In this document: in pieces, positions 46,180 through 61,100 of the stretch | Position numbering within the stretch: position 1 is the first letter of the stretch | How the letters are laid out: each line of letters starts with the position of its first letter | Assembly (NCBI GenBank): GCA_028583605.1 | Contig: CM053331.1 | Span: 36,417,283-36,481,282 of the forward strand | Direction of reading: 5' to 3' | DNA: 64,000 nt | DNA from: Dastarcus helophoroides | Taxonomy: Eukaryota > Arthropoda > Insecta > Coleoptera > Bothrideridae | Notes under the pieces: model-generated | The model's input: only the letters and a program-made list of their open reading frames with translations | Databases searched by the model: none | Told to the model about the DNA's origin: nothing | Translations under genes and position numbers: made by a program

Positions 46180-49100
46180 GTAATTAATGCCATAATTATC
46201 AAAATTTCTAAAGCAACTTAGAAAATACAACTTTAGAGTAAAAATAGAACTTTCAAAACAAAATAAAAAATTTCTAATTGAAACTTTCTAGTATTTCTCA
46301 AAGTTTCCAATCTCATTTTCAAATTCGAGTTTCAATTTAGAAAAACGTTGACATTAAAAAAGTAACAAATTTCAAACAGAATTTGTTACTCTCTCGCTCT
46401 CTTAGAAGCTTTTTCAAGTTTTTAAAAGTCTATTCAATTATTTAAACGCTTCCTCAGTCTTAAGAAGTTTCTCTAAGTATTCAAAAATTTTTATAGCTTT
46501 TAAAAATTTTCCCAAGGCTTCAACTCCTTTTAAAAATCTACAAAATGCTCTTAAAAACTTTTAAAAACTTGTGGAAGCTTTAAAACATTTTCCTACGCCT
46601 TAAGAAGAGTTCCAAAGTGTTGAAGAGCTTTTGTAAGTCTCCAAAAGTTTTTTCAAGAGTTTGAAAGCTTTCTTAACTTTTCAAATACTTGCCAAAGTGT
46701 TCAAAAGCTTCCAAAGGTCTCTAAAAGCTTTTATCATCCTTCGGACACTTGTTCCTTTACAAGTTTTAAGAAACTTTTCCAAGTCTTTAGAAGCTTTTAC
46801 AAGTTTTTAGAAGCTTTGGCAAGTTTTTAGATTCCTATTCAATTGTTTAAAGGCTCCCTTAAATCTTAGAAAGTTTCCCTAAGTAAATTTTCAGAATTTA
46901 CATTTATAGTAAAACTTTTGGCAATTGAAACACTGATTTTAAAAGGGAAATTCTGACGAGAAAATCAAATAAAATCAACATTCCAGGAAAAATCGAAATT
47001 ATTAAAAAATAGTGGAAAAGTTGTAATACATGACAAAATGCAATTAGAATGCAACCTAGTCTACAGTAGTGCAACCCTTTAAGCTTGTTTAGTGAATCAT
47101 TGGTAACCAAACTACCAACAGTTAAAACACAAACGCTTAGCAAAGCAGTTGCTCTCAAGAAAGGTCCCAGAAGACAAAATGTTTTTCAAAGCTTTTGCAA
47201 GTTTTCAGAAGCTTTTTGAAGTCTTTCAAAGCTTTCCAAAGTATTGGAGAGCCTTCTAAAGTTTTCAAAAAATTTCTCCCAAAGTTTAGTTTTCCTCAAC
47301 TTTTCAAAAAAATTTCATGTGTTAAAAAGCTTTCAAAGGTTTTCAAAAGTTTGCATTAACTTTCGGAAGCTTCTCCCAGTCTTATAAGTATCTCCAAGTT
47401 TTTAGAAGGTTTCTTAATTTTTTTTTAAGTCTATTCAGTTATTTAGACGCTCTCTCAAGTCTTCAGAGGTTTTCCTAAATTTTCAAAGAGTTCACTAGTT
47501 GTAAAGAACTGTCTTGAGTTTTTAAATCCTTTTAACATTCTACAAAATGTTCTCAAAAGCTTCCACAAGTTTTCTGAAGCTTTCCCAAGCCTTTAGAAGC
47601 TTTCCAAAATTATTGAAGGAATTTCTTAAAGTTCTGAACAGTTTCTATAAAAGTTTGGAAGTTCTTTGACTTTTGAAATACTTGTCAGTGTTCAAAAGCT
47701 TTCAAAGGTCTCTAAAAGCTTTCGTCATCCTTCGGACGCTTGTACCAACCTTTAGAAGCCTTTACACATTTTTAGAAGCTTCCTCAACTTTTCAGAAGTC
47801 TTTACAAATTTTTGGAAGCTTTTTAAAGTCTTTCAAAGCTTTCCAAAGTATTGAAGAGCCTTCTAAAGTCTTCAAAAATTTCTCCCAAAGTTTAGATTTC
47901 CTCAACTTTTCAAAAAAAAATGTCATGTGTTAAAAAGCTTTTAAAGGTCTTCAAAGGTTTGCATTAACTTTCGGAAGCTTGTCTCAGTCTTATAAGTATC
48001 TCTAAGTTTTTAGAAGGTTTCTTAATTTTTTTAAAAGTTTATTCAGTTATTTAGACGCTCTCTCAAGTCTTCAGAGGTTCTCCTAAGTTTTCAAAGAGTT
48101 CACTAGTTTTAAAAAACTTTCCCAAGTTTTTAAATCCTTTTAACATTCTACAAAATGTTCCCAAAAGCTTCCACAAGTTTTCTGAAGCTTCTTTAAGCCT
48201 TTAGAAGCTTTCCAAAATCATTGGAGGGATTTCTTAAAATTCTAAATAGTTTCTAGAGAAGTTTGGATGTTTCTACACTTTTAAAATATATGTCAGTGTT
48301 TAAAAGCTTTCAAAGGTCTCTAAATACTTTCGTTATCCTTCGAACTCTTGTACCAATCTTTAGAAACCTTTGTAGGTTTTTAGAAGCTTTCCAAAGTTTT
48401 AAGCAACCTTTACAAGTTTTTAGAAATTTCTCCAAGTTTTTAGAAGCCTATTTAATCATTTAAACGCTTCCTCAGTCTTTAAAAGTTTCCCTAGGTCTTC
48501 AAAAATTTTCATAGCTTTTAAATTTTCCCAAGGCTTCAAATCCTTTTAAAAATCTACAAAATGCTCTTTAAAAGTGTTAAAATTTTGTGGAAGCTTTAAA
48601 ACATTTTCCTAGGTTTTTAGAAGAGTTCCAAAGTATTGGAGAGCTCTTTTAAGTCTTCATAAGTTTTTTAAGGGTTTGGAAGCTTTCTTAACTTTTCAAA
48701 TACTTGTCAAAGTGTTCAAGAGCTTCCAAAGGTATCTAAAAGCTTTCATCATCCTTGGGACACTTGTTCCAGTCTTTAAAAGCCTTTACAAGTTATTAGA
48801 AACTTTTCCAAGTCTTTAGAAGCCCTTACAAGTTTTTAGAAGCTTTGGCAAGTTTTTAGAATCCTATTCAATTTTTTAAAGGCTCCCCTAAATCTTAGAA
48901 AATTTCTCTAAGTAAATTTTCGGAATTTACATTTATAGTAAAATCTTTGGCAATTGAAACACCGATTTTAAAATGGAAAGTCTAACAAGAAAATTAGAAA
49001 TTTCAGCATTCCAGGAAAAAACGAAATTATTAAAAAATAGTGGAAAAGTTGCAATACATGACAAAATTCAATTAGAATGCAACCTAGTGGACAGTAATGC

Positions 49101-52100
49101 AACCTTCCAAGCTTGTTTAGTGAATCATTGGTAACCAAACTAACAACAGTTAAAACACAAACGCTTAGCAAAGCAGTTGCTCTCAAGGAAGGTCCCAGAA
49201 GACAAAATGTTCTTCAAAGCTTTCGCAAGCTTTCAGAAGCTTTTTGAAGTCTTTCGAAGCTTTCCACAGTATTGGAGAGCTTTCTAAAGTCTTCAAAAAT
49301 TGCTCCCAAAGTTTAGATTTCCTCAACTTCTTTAAAAAATTTCATGTGTTAAAAAGCTTTCAAAGGTCTTTAAAAGTTTGCATTAACTTTCGGTAGCTTG
49401 TCCCAGCATCTTCAAGTTTTTACAGGGTTTCTTAATTTTTTTAAAAGTCTGTTTAGTTATTTAGACGCTCTCTCAAGTCTTCAGAGGTTTTCGTAAGTTT
49501 TCAAAGGGCTCACTAGTTTTAAAAAGACTTTCCCAAGTTTTTAAATCCTTTTAACATTCTTCAAAATGTTCTCAAAAGCTTCCACAAGTTTTTAGAAAAT
49601 TTCCCAAGCCTTTAGAAGGTTTCCAAAATTATTGAAGGAATTTCTTAAAGTTCTAAATAGTTTCTATAGGAGTTTGGAAGTTTCTACACTTTTGAAATAC
49701 TTGTCAGGGTTCAAAAGCTTTCAAAGGTCTCTAAAAGCTTTCATTATCCTTCGGACGCTTGTCCCAATCTTTAGAAGCCTTTACAAGTTTTTAGAAGCTT
49801 TTCAAAGTTTTTAGCAACCTTTACAAGTTTTTAGAAGTTTCTTCAAGTTTTTAGAATCCTATTTAATTATTTAAACGCTTCCTTAGTCTTTAAAAATTTC
49901 TCTAAGTCGTCAAAAATTTTTATAGCTTTTAAAAATTTTCCCAAGTTCTTTTAAAAGTTTACAAAATGCTCTTAAAAACTTTCAAAAACTTGTGGAAGCT
50001 TTAAAACATTTTCCTAGGCTTTTGGAAGGGTTCCAAAGTATTGAAGAGCTTATGTAAGTCTCCAAAAGATTTATCAAGACTTTGGAAGCTTTCTTAACTT
50101 TTCAAATACTTGTCAAAGTGTTCAAAAGCTTTCAAAGATCTCTTAGAGCTTTCATCATCCTTTGGACACTTTTTGTTCGAAGAATGATAAAAGCTTTCCA
50201 GTCTTTAAAAGCATTTACAAGTTTTTAGAAACTTTTCCAAGTCTTTAGAATCTTTAGAAGCCTTTACAAGTTTTTAGAAGCTTTTCAAAGTTTTTAGCAA
50301 CCTTTACAAGTTTTAAGAAGTTTCTTTAAGTTTTTAGAAGTTTCTTCAAGTTTTGAAAAGCCTATTCAATTATTTAAACGCTTTCTCAGTCTTAAGAAGT
50401 TTTCCTAGGTCTTCAAAAATTTTCATAGCTTTTAAAAATTTTTTCAAGGCTTTAAGTCCTTTTAAAAATCTACAAAATGCTCTTAGAAACTTTCAAAAAC
50501 TTGTGGAAGCTTTAAAACATTTTCCTAGGCCTTTAGAAGAGTTGCAAAGTATTGGAGAGCTTTATTAAGTCTTCAAAAGTTTTTTCAAGAGTTTGGAAGC
50601 TTTCTTAACTTCTCAAATACTTGTTAAAGTGTTTAAAAGCTTCCAAAGGTCTTTAAAAGCTTTTATCATCCTTCGGACACTTGTTCCAGTCTTTAAAAGT
50701 CTTTACACATTTTTAGAAACTTTTCCAAGTCTTTAGAAGCTTTTACAAGTTTTTAGAGGCTTTGGCAAGTTTTTAGAATCCTATTCAATTGTTTAGAGGC
50801 TCCCTTAAATCTTAGAAAGTTTCCTCAAGTGAATTTTCGGAATTTACATTTATAGTAAAACTTTTGGCAATTGAAACACCGATTTTAAAAGGGAAAGTCT
50901 AACAAGAAAATAAGCAATGTCAACATTCCAGGAAAAATCGAAATTATCAAAAAATAGTAGAAAAGTTGTAATACATGACAAAATGCAATTAGAATGCAAC
51001 CTAGTCTATAGTAGTGCAACCCTCTTAGCTTGTTTAGTGAATCATTGGTAACCAAACTGCCAACAGTTAAAACACAAACGCTTAGCAAAGCAGTTGCTCT
51101 CTAGGAAGGTCCCAGAAGACAAAATGTTCTTCAAAGCTTTCGCAAGTTTTCAGAAAATTTTTGAAGTCTTTTGAAGCTTTCCAAAGTATTGGAGAGCTTT
51201 CTAAAGTTTCCAAAAATGTCTACCAAAGTTTAGTTTTCCTCAACTTTTCAAAAAAATTTCATGTGCTAAAAAGCTTTCAAAGGTCTTCAAAAGTTTGAAG
51301 CTTGTCTCAGTCTTAGGAAATTTTTTAAATTATTCAGACGTTCCCTCAAGTCTTCAGAAAGTCTCTAAGGCTTTAAAAAATGTTCCCAAGGCTTGACATC
51401 TTTTTAAAAATCTTCAAAGGTTTCACAAATTTTTAACAATTTACCCAAGAAAGTTTCAAAAGTTTTCCCAAGTCTTCAAACACTTTCCATATTTTTAAAA
51501 TCTTCCCCAATGCTTCAAATCCCTTTAAAAATCTTCAAAATATTCTTTAAAGCTTTCGCAAGTTTTCAGAAGCTTTTTGAAATCTTTCAAAGCTTTCCAA
51601 AGTATTAAAGAGCTTTCTGAAGTCTTCAAAAATTTCTCCCAAAGTTTAGTTTTCCTCAACTTTTCTTAAAAAATTTTATGTGTTCAAAAGCTTTTAAAGG
51701 TCTTCAAAAGTTTGCATTAACTTTCGGAAGCTTGTCCCAGTCTTATAAGTATCTTTAAGTTTTTAGAGGGTTTCTTAATTTCTTAAGAAGCCTATTCAGT
51801 TATCTAGAGGCTCCCTTAAGTCTCCAGAGGTTTTCCTAAGTTTTCAAAGAGTTCACTAGTTTTAAAAAACTTTCCCAAGTTTTAAAATTCTTTTAACATT
51901 CTACAAAATGTTCTCAAAAGTTTCCACAAGTTATCTGAAGCTTTCCCAAGCCTTTAGAAGCTTTCTAAAATTATTGGCGGGATTTCTTAAAGTTCTAAAT
52001 AGTTTCTATAAAAGTTTGGAAGTTTTTACACTTTTGAAATACCTGTCAGTGTTCAAAAGCTTTCAAAGGTCTCTAAAAGCTTTCGTCATCCTTCGGACGC

Positions 52101-55100
52101 TTGTACCAATCTTTAGAAGCATTTATAAGTGTTTAGAAGCTTTCCAAAGTTTTTAGCAACCTTTACAAATTTTTAGAAGTTTCTTCAAGTTTTTAAAAGC
52201 CTAGTTATTTATTTAAACGCCTTCTTAGTCTTTAGAAGTTTCCCTAGGTTTTTAAAAATTTTCATAGCTTTTGAAAATTTTTCCAAGGCTTCAAGTCTTT
52301 TTAAAAATCTACAAAATGCTCTTAAAAACTTTTAAAAACTTGTGGAAGCTTTAAAACATTTTCCTACGCCTTAAGAAGAGTTCCAAAGTGTTGAAGAGCT
52401 TTTGTAAGTCTCCAAAAGTTTTTTCAAGAGTTTGAAAGCTTTCTTAACTTTTCAAATACTTGCCAAAGTGTTCAAAAGCTTCCAAAGGTCTCTAAAAGCT
52501 TTTATCATCCTTTGGACACTTTTTGTTTAAAGAATGATAAAAGCTTTCCAGTCTTTAAAAGCCTTTCCAAGTTTTTAGAAACTTTTTAAGTCTTTTGACG
52601 CCCTTACAAGTTTTTAAAATCTTTGGCAAGTTTTTAGAAGCTTTGGCAAGTTTTTAGAATACTTTTAAATTGTTTAAAGGCTCCCTCAAATCTTAGAAAG
52701 TTTCCCTAAGTAAATTTTCGGAATTTACATTTATAGTAAGACTTTTGGCAATTGAAACACCGATTTTAAAAGGGAAAGTCTAACAAGAAAATAAGAAATT
52801 TCAACATTCCAGGAAAAATCGAAATTATTAAAAAATAGTGGAAAAGTTGTAATACATGACAAAATGCAATTAGAATGCAACCTAGTCTGCAGTAATGCAA
52901 CCCTCTAAGCTTGTTTAGTGAATCATTGGTAACCAAACTACCAACAGTTAAAACACAAACGCTTAGCAAAGCAGTTGCTCTCTAGGAAGGTCCCAGAAGA
53001 CAAAATGTTTTAAAGCTTTCGCAAGTTTTCAAAAGCTTTTTGAAGTCTTTCGAAGCTTTCCAAAGTGTTGGAGAGCTTTCTAAAGTCTTCAAAAAATTTC
53101 TCGCAAAGTTTAGTTTTCCTCAATTTTGCAATAAAATTTCATGTGTTAAAAAGCTTTCAAAGGTCTTCAAAAGTTTGCATTAACTTTCGGAAGCTTCTTC
53201 CAGTCTTATAAGTATCTCCAAGTTTTTAGAGGATTTCTTAATTTTTTTTAAGTCTATTCAGTTATTTAGACGCTCTCTCAAGTCTTCAGAGGTTTTCCTA
53301 AATTTTCAAAAAGTTCACTAGTTTTAAAGAACTTTCTTAAGTTTTTAAATCCTTTTAACATTCTACAAAATGTTCTCAAAAGCTTCCACAAGTTTTCTGA
53401 AGCTTTCCCAAGCCTTTAGAAGCTTTCCAAAATTATTGAAGGAATTTCTTAAAGTTCTGAACAGTTTCTATAAAAGTTTGGAAGTTCTTTGACTTTTGAA
53501 ATACTTGTCAGTGTTCATAAGCTTTCAAAGGTCTCTCAAAGCTTTCGTCATCCTTCGGAGGCTTGTACCAACCTTTAGAAGCCTTTACACATTTTTAGAA
53601 GCTTCCTCAACTTTTCAGAAGTCTTTACAAATTTTTGGAAGCTTTTTAAAGTCTTTCAAAGCTTTCCAAAGTATTGAAGAGCCTTCTAAAGTCTTCAAAA
53701 ATTTCTCCCAAAGTTTAGATTTCCTCAACTTTTCAAAAAAATGTCATGTGTTAAAAAGCTTTCAAAGGTCTTCAAAGGTTTGCATTAACTTTCGGAAGCT
53801 TGTCCCAGTCTAATAAGCATCTCTAAGTTTTTAGAAGGTTTCTTAATTTTTTTAAAAGTTTATTCAGTTATTTAGACGCTCTCTCAAGTCTTCAGAGGTT
53901 CTCCTAAGTTTTCAAAGAGTTCACTAGTTTTAAAAAACTTTCCCAAGTTTTTAAATCCTTTTAACATTCTACAAAATGTTCCCAAAAGCTTCCACAAGTT
54001 TTCTGAAGCTTTCCCAAGCCTTTACAAGCTTTCCAAAATTATTGGAGGGATTTCTTAAAGTTCTAAATAGTTTCTATAGGAGTTTGGAAGTTTCTACACT
54101 TTTGAAATACCTGCTAGTGTTTAAAAGCTTTGAAAGGTCTCTAAAAGCTTTCGTCATCCTTCGGACGCTTGTAGCAATCTTTAGAAGCCTTTACAAGTTT
54201 TTAAAAGCTTTCCAAAGTTTTTAGCAACCTTTACAAATTTTTAGAAGTTTTTTTCAAGTTTTAAAAAATCTATTTAATTATTTAAACGCCTTCTTAGTCT
54301 TTAGAAGTTTCCCTAGGTTTTTAAAAATTTTCATAGCTTTTGAAAATTTTTCCAAGGCTTCAAGTCTTTTTAAAAATCTACAAAATGCTCTTAAAAACTT
54401 TTAAAAACTTGTGGAAGCTTTAAAACATTTTCCTAGGCCTTAAGAAGAGTTCCAAAGTGTTGAAGAGCTTTTGTAAGTCTCCAAAGGTTTTTCAAGAGTT
54501 TGAAAGCTTTCTTAACTTTTCAAATACTTGCCAAAGTGTTCAAAAGCTTCCAAAGGTCTCTCAAAACTTTCATCATCCTTTGGACACTTTTTGTTTAAAG
54601 AATGATAAAAGCTTTCCAGTCTTTAAAAGCCTTTCCAAGTTTTTAGAAACTTTTTTAAGTCTTTTGACGCCCTTACAAGTTTTTAAAATCTTTGGCAAGT
54701 TTTTAGAAGCTTTGGCAAGTTTTTAGAATACTTTTAAATTGTTTAAAGGCTCCCTCAAATCTTAGAAAGTTTCCCTAAGTAAATTTTCGGAATTTACATT
54801 TATAGTAAGACTTTTGGCAATTGAAACACCGATTTTAAAAGGGAAAGTCTAACAAGAAAATAAGAAATTTCAACATTCCAGGAAAAATCGAAATTATTAA
54901 AAAATAGTGGAAAAGTTGTAATACATGACAAAATGCAATTAGAATGCAACCTAGTCTGCAGTAATGCAACCCTCTAAGCTTGTTTAGTGAATCATTGGTA
55001 ACCAAACTACCAACAGTTAAAACACAAACGCTTAGCAAAGCAGTTGCTCTCTAGGAAGGTCCCAGAAGACAAAATGTTTTAAAGCTTTCGCAAGTTTTCA

Positions 55101-58100
55101 AAAGCTTTTTGAAGTCTTTCGAAGCTTTCCAAAGTGTTGGAGAGCTTTCTAAAGTCTTCAAAAAATTTCTCGCAAAGTTTAGTTTTCCTCAATTTTGCAA
55201 TAAAATTTCATGTGTTAAAAAGCTTTCAAAGGTCTTCAAAAGTTTGCATTAACTTTCGGAAGCTTCTTCCAGTCTTATAAGTATCTCCAAGTTTTTAGAG
55301 GATTTCTTAATTTTTTTTAAGTCTATTCAGTTATTTAGACGCTCTCTCAAGTCTTCAGAGGTTTTCCTAAATTTTCAAAAAGTTCACTAGTTTTAAAGAA
55401 CTTTCTTAAGTTTTTAAATCCTTTTAACATTCTACAAAATGTTCTCAAAAGCTTCCACAAGTTTTCTGAAGCTTTCCCAAGCCTTTAGAAACTTTCCAAA
55501 ATTATTGAAGGGATTTCTTAAAGTTCTAAACAGTTTCTATAAAAGTTTGGAAGTTCTTTGACTTTTGAAATACTTGTCAGTGTTCATAAGCTTTCAAAGG
55601 TCTCTCAAAGCTTTCGTCATCCTTCGGAGGCTTGTACCAACCTTTAGAAGCCTTTACAAATTTTTAGAAGCTTCCTCAACTTTTCAGAGGTCTTTACAAG
55701 TTTTTTAGAAGCTTTTTAAAGTCTTTCAAAGCTTTCCAAAGTATTGAAGAGCCTTCTAAAGTCTTCAAAAATTTCTCCCAAAGTTTAGATTTCCTCAACT
55801 TTTCAAAAAAATGTCATGTGTTAAAAAGCTTTCAAAGGTCTTCAAAAGTTTGCGTTAACTTTCGGAAGCTTGTCCCAGTCCTATAAGTATCTCCAAGTTT
55901 TTAGAAGGTTTCTTAATTTTTTTAAAAGTCTATTCAGTTATTAAGACGCTCTCTCAAGTCTTCAGAGGTTTTCCTAAGTTTTCAAAGAGTTCACTAGTTT
56001 TAAAAAACTTTCCCAAGTTTTTAAATCCTTTTAACATTCTACAAAATGTTCTCAAAAGCTTTCACAAGTTTTCTGAAGCTTTCCCAAGCCTTTACAAGCT
56101 TTCCAAAATTATTGGAGGGATTTCTTAAAGTTCTAAATAGTTTCTATAGGAGTTTGGAAGTTTCTACACTTTTGAAATACCTGCTAGTGTTTAAAAGCTT
56201 TGAAAGGTCTCTAAAAGCTTTCGTCATCCTTCGGACGCTTGTAGCAATCTTTAGAAGCCTTTACAAGTTTTTAAAAGCTTTCCAAAGTTTTTAGCAACCT
56301 TTACAAATTTTTAGAAGTTTTTTTCAAGTTTTAAAAAATCTATTTAATTATTTAAACGCTTCCTTAGTCTTTAGAAGTTTTCCTAGGTTTTCAAAAATTT
56401 TCATAGCTCTTAAAAATTTTCCCAAGACTTCAAATCCTTTGAAAAATCTACAAAATGCTCTTAAAAACTTTCAAAAACTTGTGGAAGCTTTAAAACATTT
56501 TCCTAGGCTTTTAGAAGAGTTTCAAAGTATTGGAGAGCTTTCTTTAGTCTCACAAGGTTTTTTAAGAGTTTGGAAGCTTTCTTAACTTTTCAAATACCTG
56601 TTAAAGTGTTCAAAAGCTTCCAAAGGTCTCTCAAAGCTTTCACCATCCTTGGGACACTTGTTCCAGTCTTTAAAAGCCTTTACAAGTTACTAGAAACTTT
56701 TCCAAGTCTTTAGAAGCCCTTACAAGTTTTTAGAAGCTTTGGCAAGTTTTTAGAATACTTTGAAATTGTTTAAAGGCTCCCTTAAATCTTAGAAAGTTTC
56801 CTCAAGTGAATTTTCGGAATTTACATTTATAGTAAAACTTTTGGCAATTGAAACACCGATTTTAAAAGGGAAAGTCTAACAAGAAAATAAGCAATGTCAA
56901 CATTCCAGGAAAAATCGAAATTATCAAAAAATAGTAGAAAAGTTGTAATACATGACAAAATGCAATTAGAATGCAACCTACAATCTACAAAATGTTTTTA
57001 AAAGTCGCCAAAAACTTGTGGAAGCTTTTAAAAACATTTTCTTAAGCATCCAGAAGTATTTTAAGGTATAGGAAAACTTTCTTAAGTTATAGGAAAACTT
57101 TCCTAAGTCCTCAATAGCTTTTTCAAGAGTTTGAAAGTTTTCTTAACTTTTCAAATACTTGTCAAAGTGTTCAAAAGCTTTCAAAGGTCTTTAAGAGCTT
57201 TCGTCATTCTTTGAAAGCTTGTTCTAATCATTAAAAGCCCTTTTAAGTATGTAGAAGTTTCCCCAAGTTTTGAGAAGCCTATTTAATTATTTGAAGGCTT
57301 CCTCAAGTCTTAAGAAGTTTTCCCAAGTCTTCAAAAATTTTCATAGCTTTTAGTATTTTGTCCAAGGCTTTAAGTCCCCTTAAAAATCTACAAAATGTTC
57401 TTACAAGCTTCCAAAAACTTGTGGAAGCTTTGAAAATAATTTTTCTAAGCCTTAGGAAGCACTCCAAAGTACTGGAGAGCTTTATTAAGTCTTTAAAAGT
57501 TTTTTCAAGAGTTTGAAAGCTTTCTTAACTTTTCAAATACTTGTTAAAGTGTTTCGAAAGCCTTTACAAGTTTTTAGAAGCTTTTCCAAGTCTTTAAAAG
57601 CCTTTACAAGTTTTTAGAAGCTTTGGCAAGTTTTTAGAAGCCTATTCAATTGTTTAAAGACTCCCTTAAATCTTAAGAAAATTTCCCAAGTCCTCAAAAA
57701 TTTTCATAGCTTTTAATATTTTTTCCAAGGCTATAAATCCTTTTAAAAATCTGCAAAATGTTTTTAAAAGCTTTCAAAAACTTGTAAAAGCTTTCAAAAA
57801 TATTTTCTTAAGTATTTAGAAGCATTCCAAAGTATTGAAGAGCTTTCTTAAATCTTAAAAAGTTTATTTAAGAGTTTGGAAACTTTCTTAGCTTTTCAAA
57901 TACTTGTCAAAGTGTTCAAAGGCTTTCAAATGTCTCTAAAAGCTTTCATCATCCTTCGGACGCTAGTTCCAGTCTTTAAAAGTTTTTTCAACAGTTTGGA
58001 AGCTTTTTTAACTTCTCAAATACTTGTCAAAGTGTTCAAAAGCTTTCAAAAGCCTCTAAACGCTTTCGTCATCCTTCGGACGCTAGTCCCGGTCTTTAGA

Positions 58101-61100
58101 AGCCTTTTCAAGTTTTTAGGAGCTTCTTCAAGTCTTTCAAAGCCTTTATAAGTTTTTAGAAGCTTTGGCAATTTTTTAGAAGCCTAATTCAATTGTTTAA
58201 AGGCTCCCTTAAATCTTAAGAAGTTTTCCCAAAAATTTTCATATCTTTTAATATTCTTTCCAAGGCTATAAATCCTTTTAAATATCTACAAAATGTTTTT
58301 AAAAGCTTTCGGAAACTTGTAAAAGCTTTTAAAAATATTTTCCCAAGTATTTAGAAGCATTCCAAAGTATTAAAGAGCTTTCTTAAATCTTAAAAATTTT
58401 TTTTAAAAGTTTGGAAACTTTCTTAGCTTTTCAAATACTTGTCAAAGTGTTCAAAAGCTTTCAAAGGTCTCTAAAAGCTTTCATCGTTCTTCGGACGCTA
58501 GTTCCAGTCTAAAAAAATTTTTTCAACAGTTTGGTAGCTTTCTTAACTTTTCAAATACTTGTCAAAGTGTTCAAAAGCTTTTAAAAGCCTTTAAACGTTT
58601 TTGTCATCCTTCGAACGCTAGTCCCAGTCTTTAGAAGCCTTTTCAAGTTTTTAAAAACTTTTCCTAGTCCTTAAAAGCCTTTACAAGTTTTAGAAGCTTT
58701 GGCAAGTTTTTAAAAGCCTATTCAGTTGTTTAAAGGCTCCCTTAAATCTAAGGAAGTTTCTATAAGTCCTTAAAAAATTTCATAGCTTTTAATATTTTTT
58801 CCAAGGCTTCAAATTCTTTTAAAAGTCTGCAAAATGTTTTTAGAAGCTTTCAAAAACTTGTAAAAGCTTTTAAAAATATTTTTTCAAGCATTAAGAAGCA
58901 TTCCAAAGTATTGGAGAGCTTTCTTAAGCCTTTAAAAGTTTTTTTTTAAAGTTTGGAAGTTTTCTTAATTTTTAAATACTTGTCAAAGTATTCAAAAGCT
59001 TTCAAAGGTTTCTAAAAACTTTTGTCATTATTAAGAAGCTTGTCCTTTTCTTAAGAAACCTTTTTGAGTTTCCAGATGTTTGCTTTAGTTTTTGGAAGAC
59101 TATTTAACTATTTAAATGCTTCCTCAAGCCTTAAGAAGTTTTCCTAAGCCTTCAAAAATTTTTATAGCTCATAATATTTTTTACAAGGCTTTAAGTCCTT
59201 TTAAAAGTCTACAAAATGTTCTTAAAAGTTTACAAAAACTTGGGGGGGCTTTTAAAACATTTTCTTGAGCATTAAAATGCATTTCAAAGTATCGGAGAGT
59301 TTTCTTAAGTCTTCAAAAGTTTTTTCAAAAGTTTGGAAGTTTTCTTAACTTTTCATATACTTGACAAAGTGTTCAAAAGCTTTCAAAGGTTTCTAAAAGC
59401 GTTTGTCACCATTTAGAAGCTTGTCCTTTTCTTAAGAAACCTTTTTGAGTTTCCAGATGTTTGCTTTAGTTTTTGGAAGACTATTTAACTATTTAAATGC
59501 TTCCTCAAGCCTTAAGAAGTTTTCCAAAGCCTTCAAAAATTTTCATAGCTTTTAATATTTTCTACAAGGCTTCAAATCCTTTTAAAAGTCTACAAAATGT
59601 TCTTAAAAGTTTACAAAAACTTGGGGGGGCTTTTAAAACATTTTCTTGAGCATTAAAATGCATTTCAAAGTATCGGAGAGTTTTCTTAAGTCTTCAAAAT
59701 TTTTTTTTAAAGTTTGGAAGTTTTTTAACTTTTTAAAAACTTGTCAAAGTGTTCACAAGCTTTCAATAGTCTCTAAAAGCTTTTGTCATCCTTCGGACGC
59801 TTGTCCTAGACTTTAGAAGCCTTTCCAAAATTTAAGAAGTTTTCCCCAGTTTTTAGAAGCCTATTTAATTATCTAAACGTCTTAAGAAGTTTCTTCACAA
59901 ATTTTCATAGCTTTTAATATCTTCTCCAAGGCTGTAAATCCTTTTAAAAATCTACAAAAGGTTCTTAAAAGCTTCTAAAAAATGATGGAAGCTTTTAAAA
60001 ATATTTTCCCAAGCCTTTAAAAGCATTTCAAATATTGTAGAGCTTTTTCAAGAGTTTGGACGTTTTCTTAACATTTCAAATACTTGTTCAAAAGCATTCA
60101 AATCTTTCTAAAAGCTTTCGTCATCCTTTGGAAGCTTGTCCTAATTTTTAGAAGCCTTTTTGAGTGTTTAGAAGTTTCCTTAAGTTTTTAGAAGTCTATT
60201 CAGTTATCTAAACGCTACCTCAAGTCTTAAAAAGTTTCCCTAAGTCTTCAGAAATTTTCATAGCTTTTAAATTTTCCCAAAGGCATCAAATCCCTTTAAA
60301 AATATACAAAATGTTTTTAAAAGCTTCCAAGCCTTTAGAAGCTTTGGCAAGTTTTAAGAATACTTTTAAATTGTTTAAAGGCTCCCTTAAATCTTAGAAA
60401 GTTTCCCTAAGTAAATTTTCGGAATTTATATTTATAGTAAAACTTTTGGCAATTGAAACACCGATTTTAAAAGGGAAATTCTAACAAGAAAATCAAATAA
60501 AATCGACATTCCAGGAAAAATCGAAATTATCAAAAAATAGTGGAAAAGTTGTAATACATGACAAAATGCAATTAGAATGCAACCTAGTCTACAGTAATGC
60601 AACCCTCTAAGCTTGTTTAGTGAATCATTGGTAACCAAACTACCAACAGTTAAAACACAAACGCTTAGCAAAGCAGTTGCTTTCTAGGAAGGTCCCAGAA
60701 GACAAGGTTCTAATGCACAGACCACAGTAATGGAACCCCTCTAAGCTTCTATAGTGAATGCTTCGTAGCCAAATTATCAACAGTTGAAACACAAACGCTT
60801 ATCGAAGCAGTTGCTCTTTAGTAAGGTCCCAGAAGACAAGATTCTAATGCACCTTTATCAGATTTAGAGTTTGGAAACCAAATATCGTTTCGATCTTATT
60901 AGATATCGTCAGTCAACCCAAATGCTAACAAATTTTCTTGCAAGTAAAGACTATAGAATCAACAATCTGACAAAATCGAAAGCGGTCTTTGGTTTCCAAA
61001 CTAAATCTGATAAATGTTCAAACTTATTGGTTTGTGCATTAGAATATAACAAAATATTCAAAATCTTGGATTGAGTTGGTTATTTTTTAACCAAATCCCT

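Noticed and set aside
46904..60671. Repeated 67-84 residue hydrophobic frames (MLSVCVLTVG-type)
   Set aside because: Translations of an embedded mobile-element fragment; no start context or exon structure.
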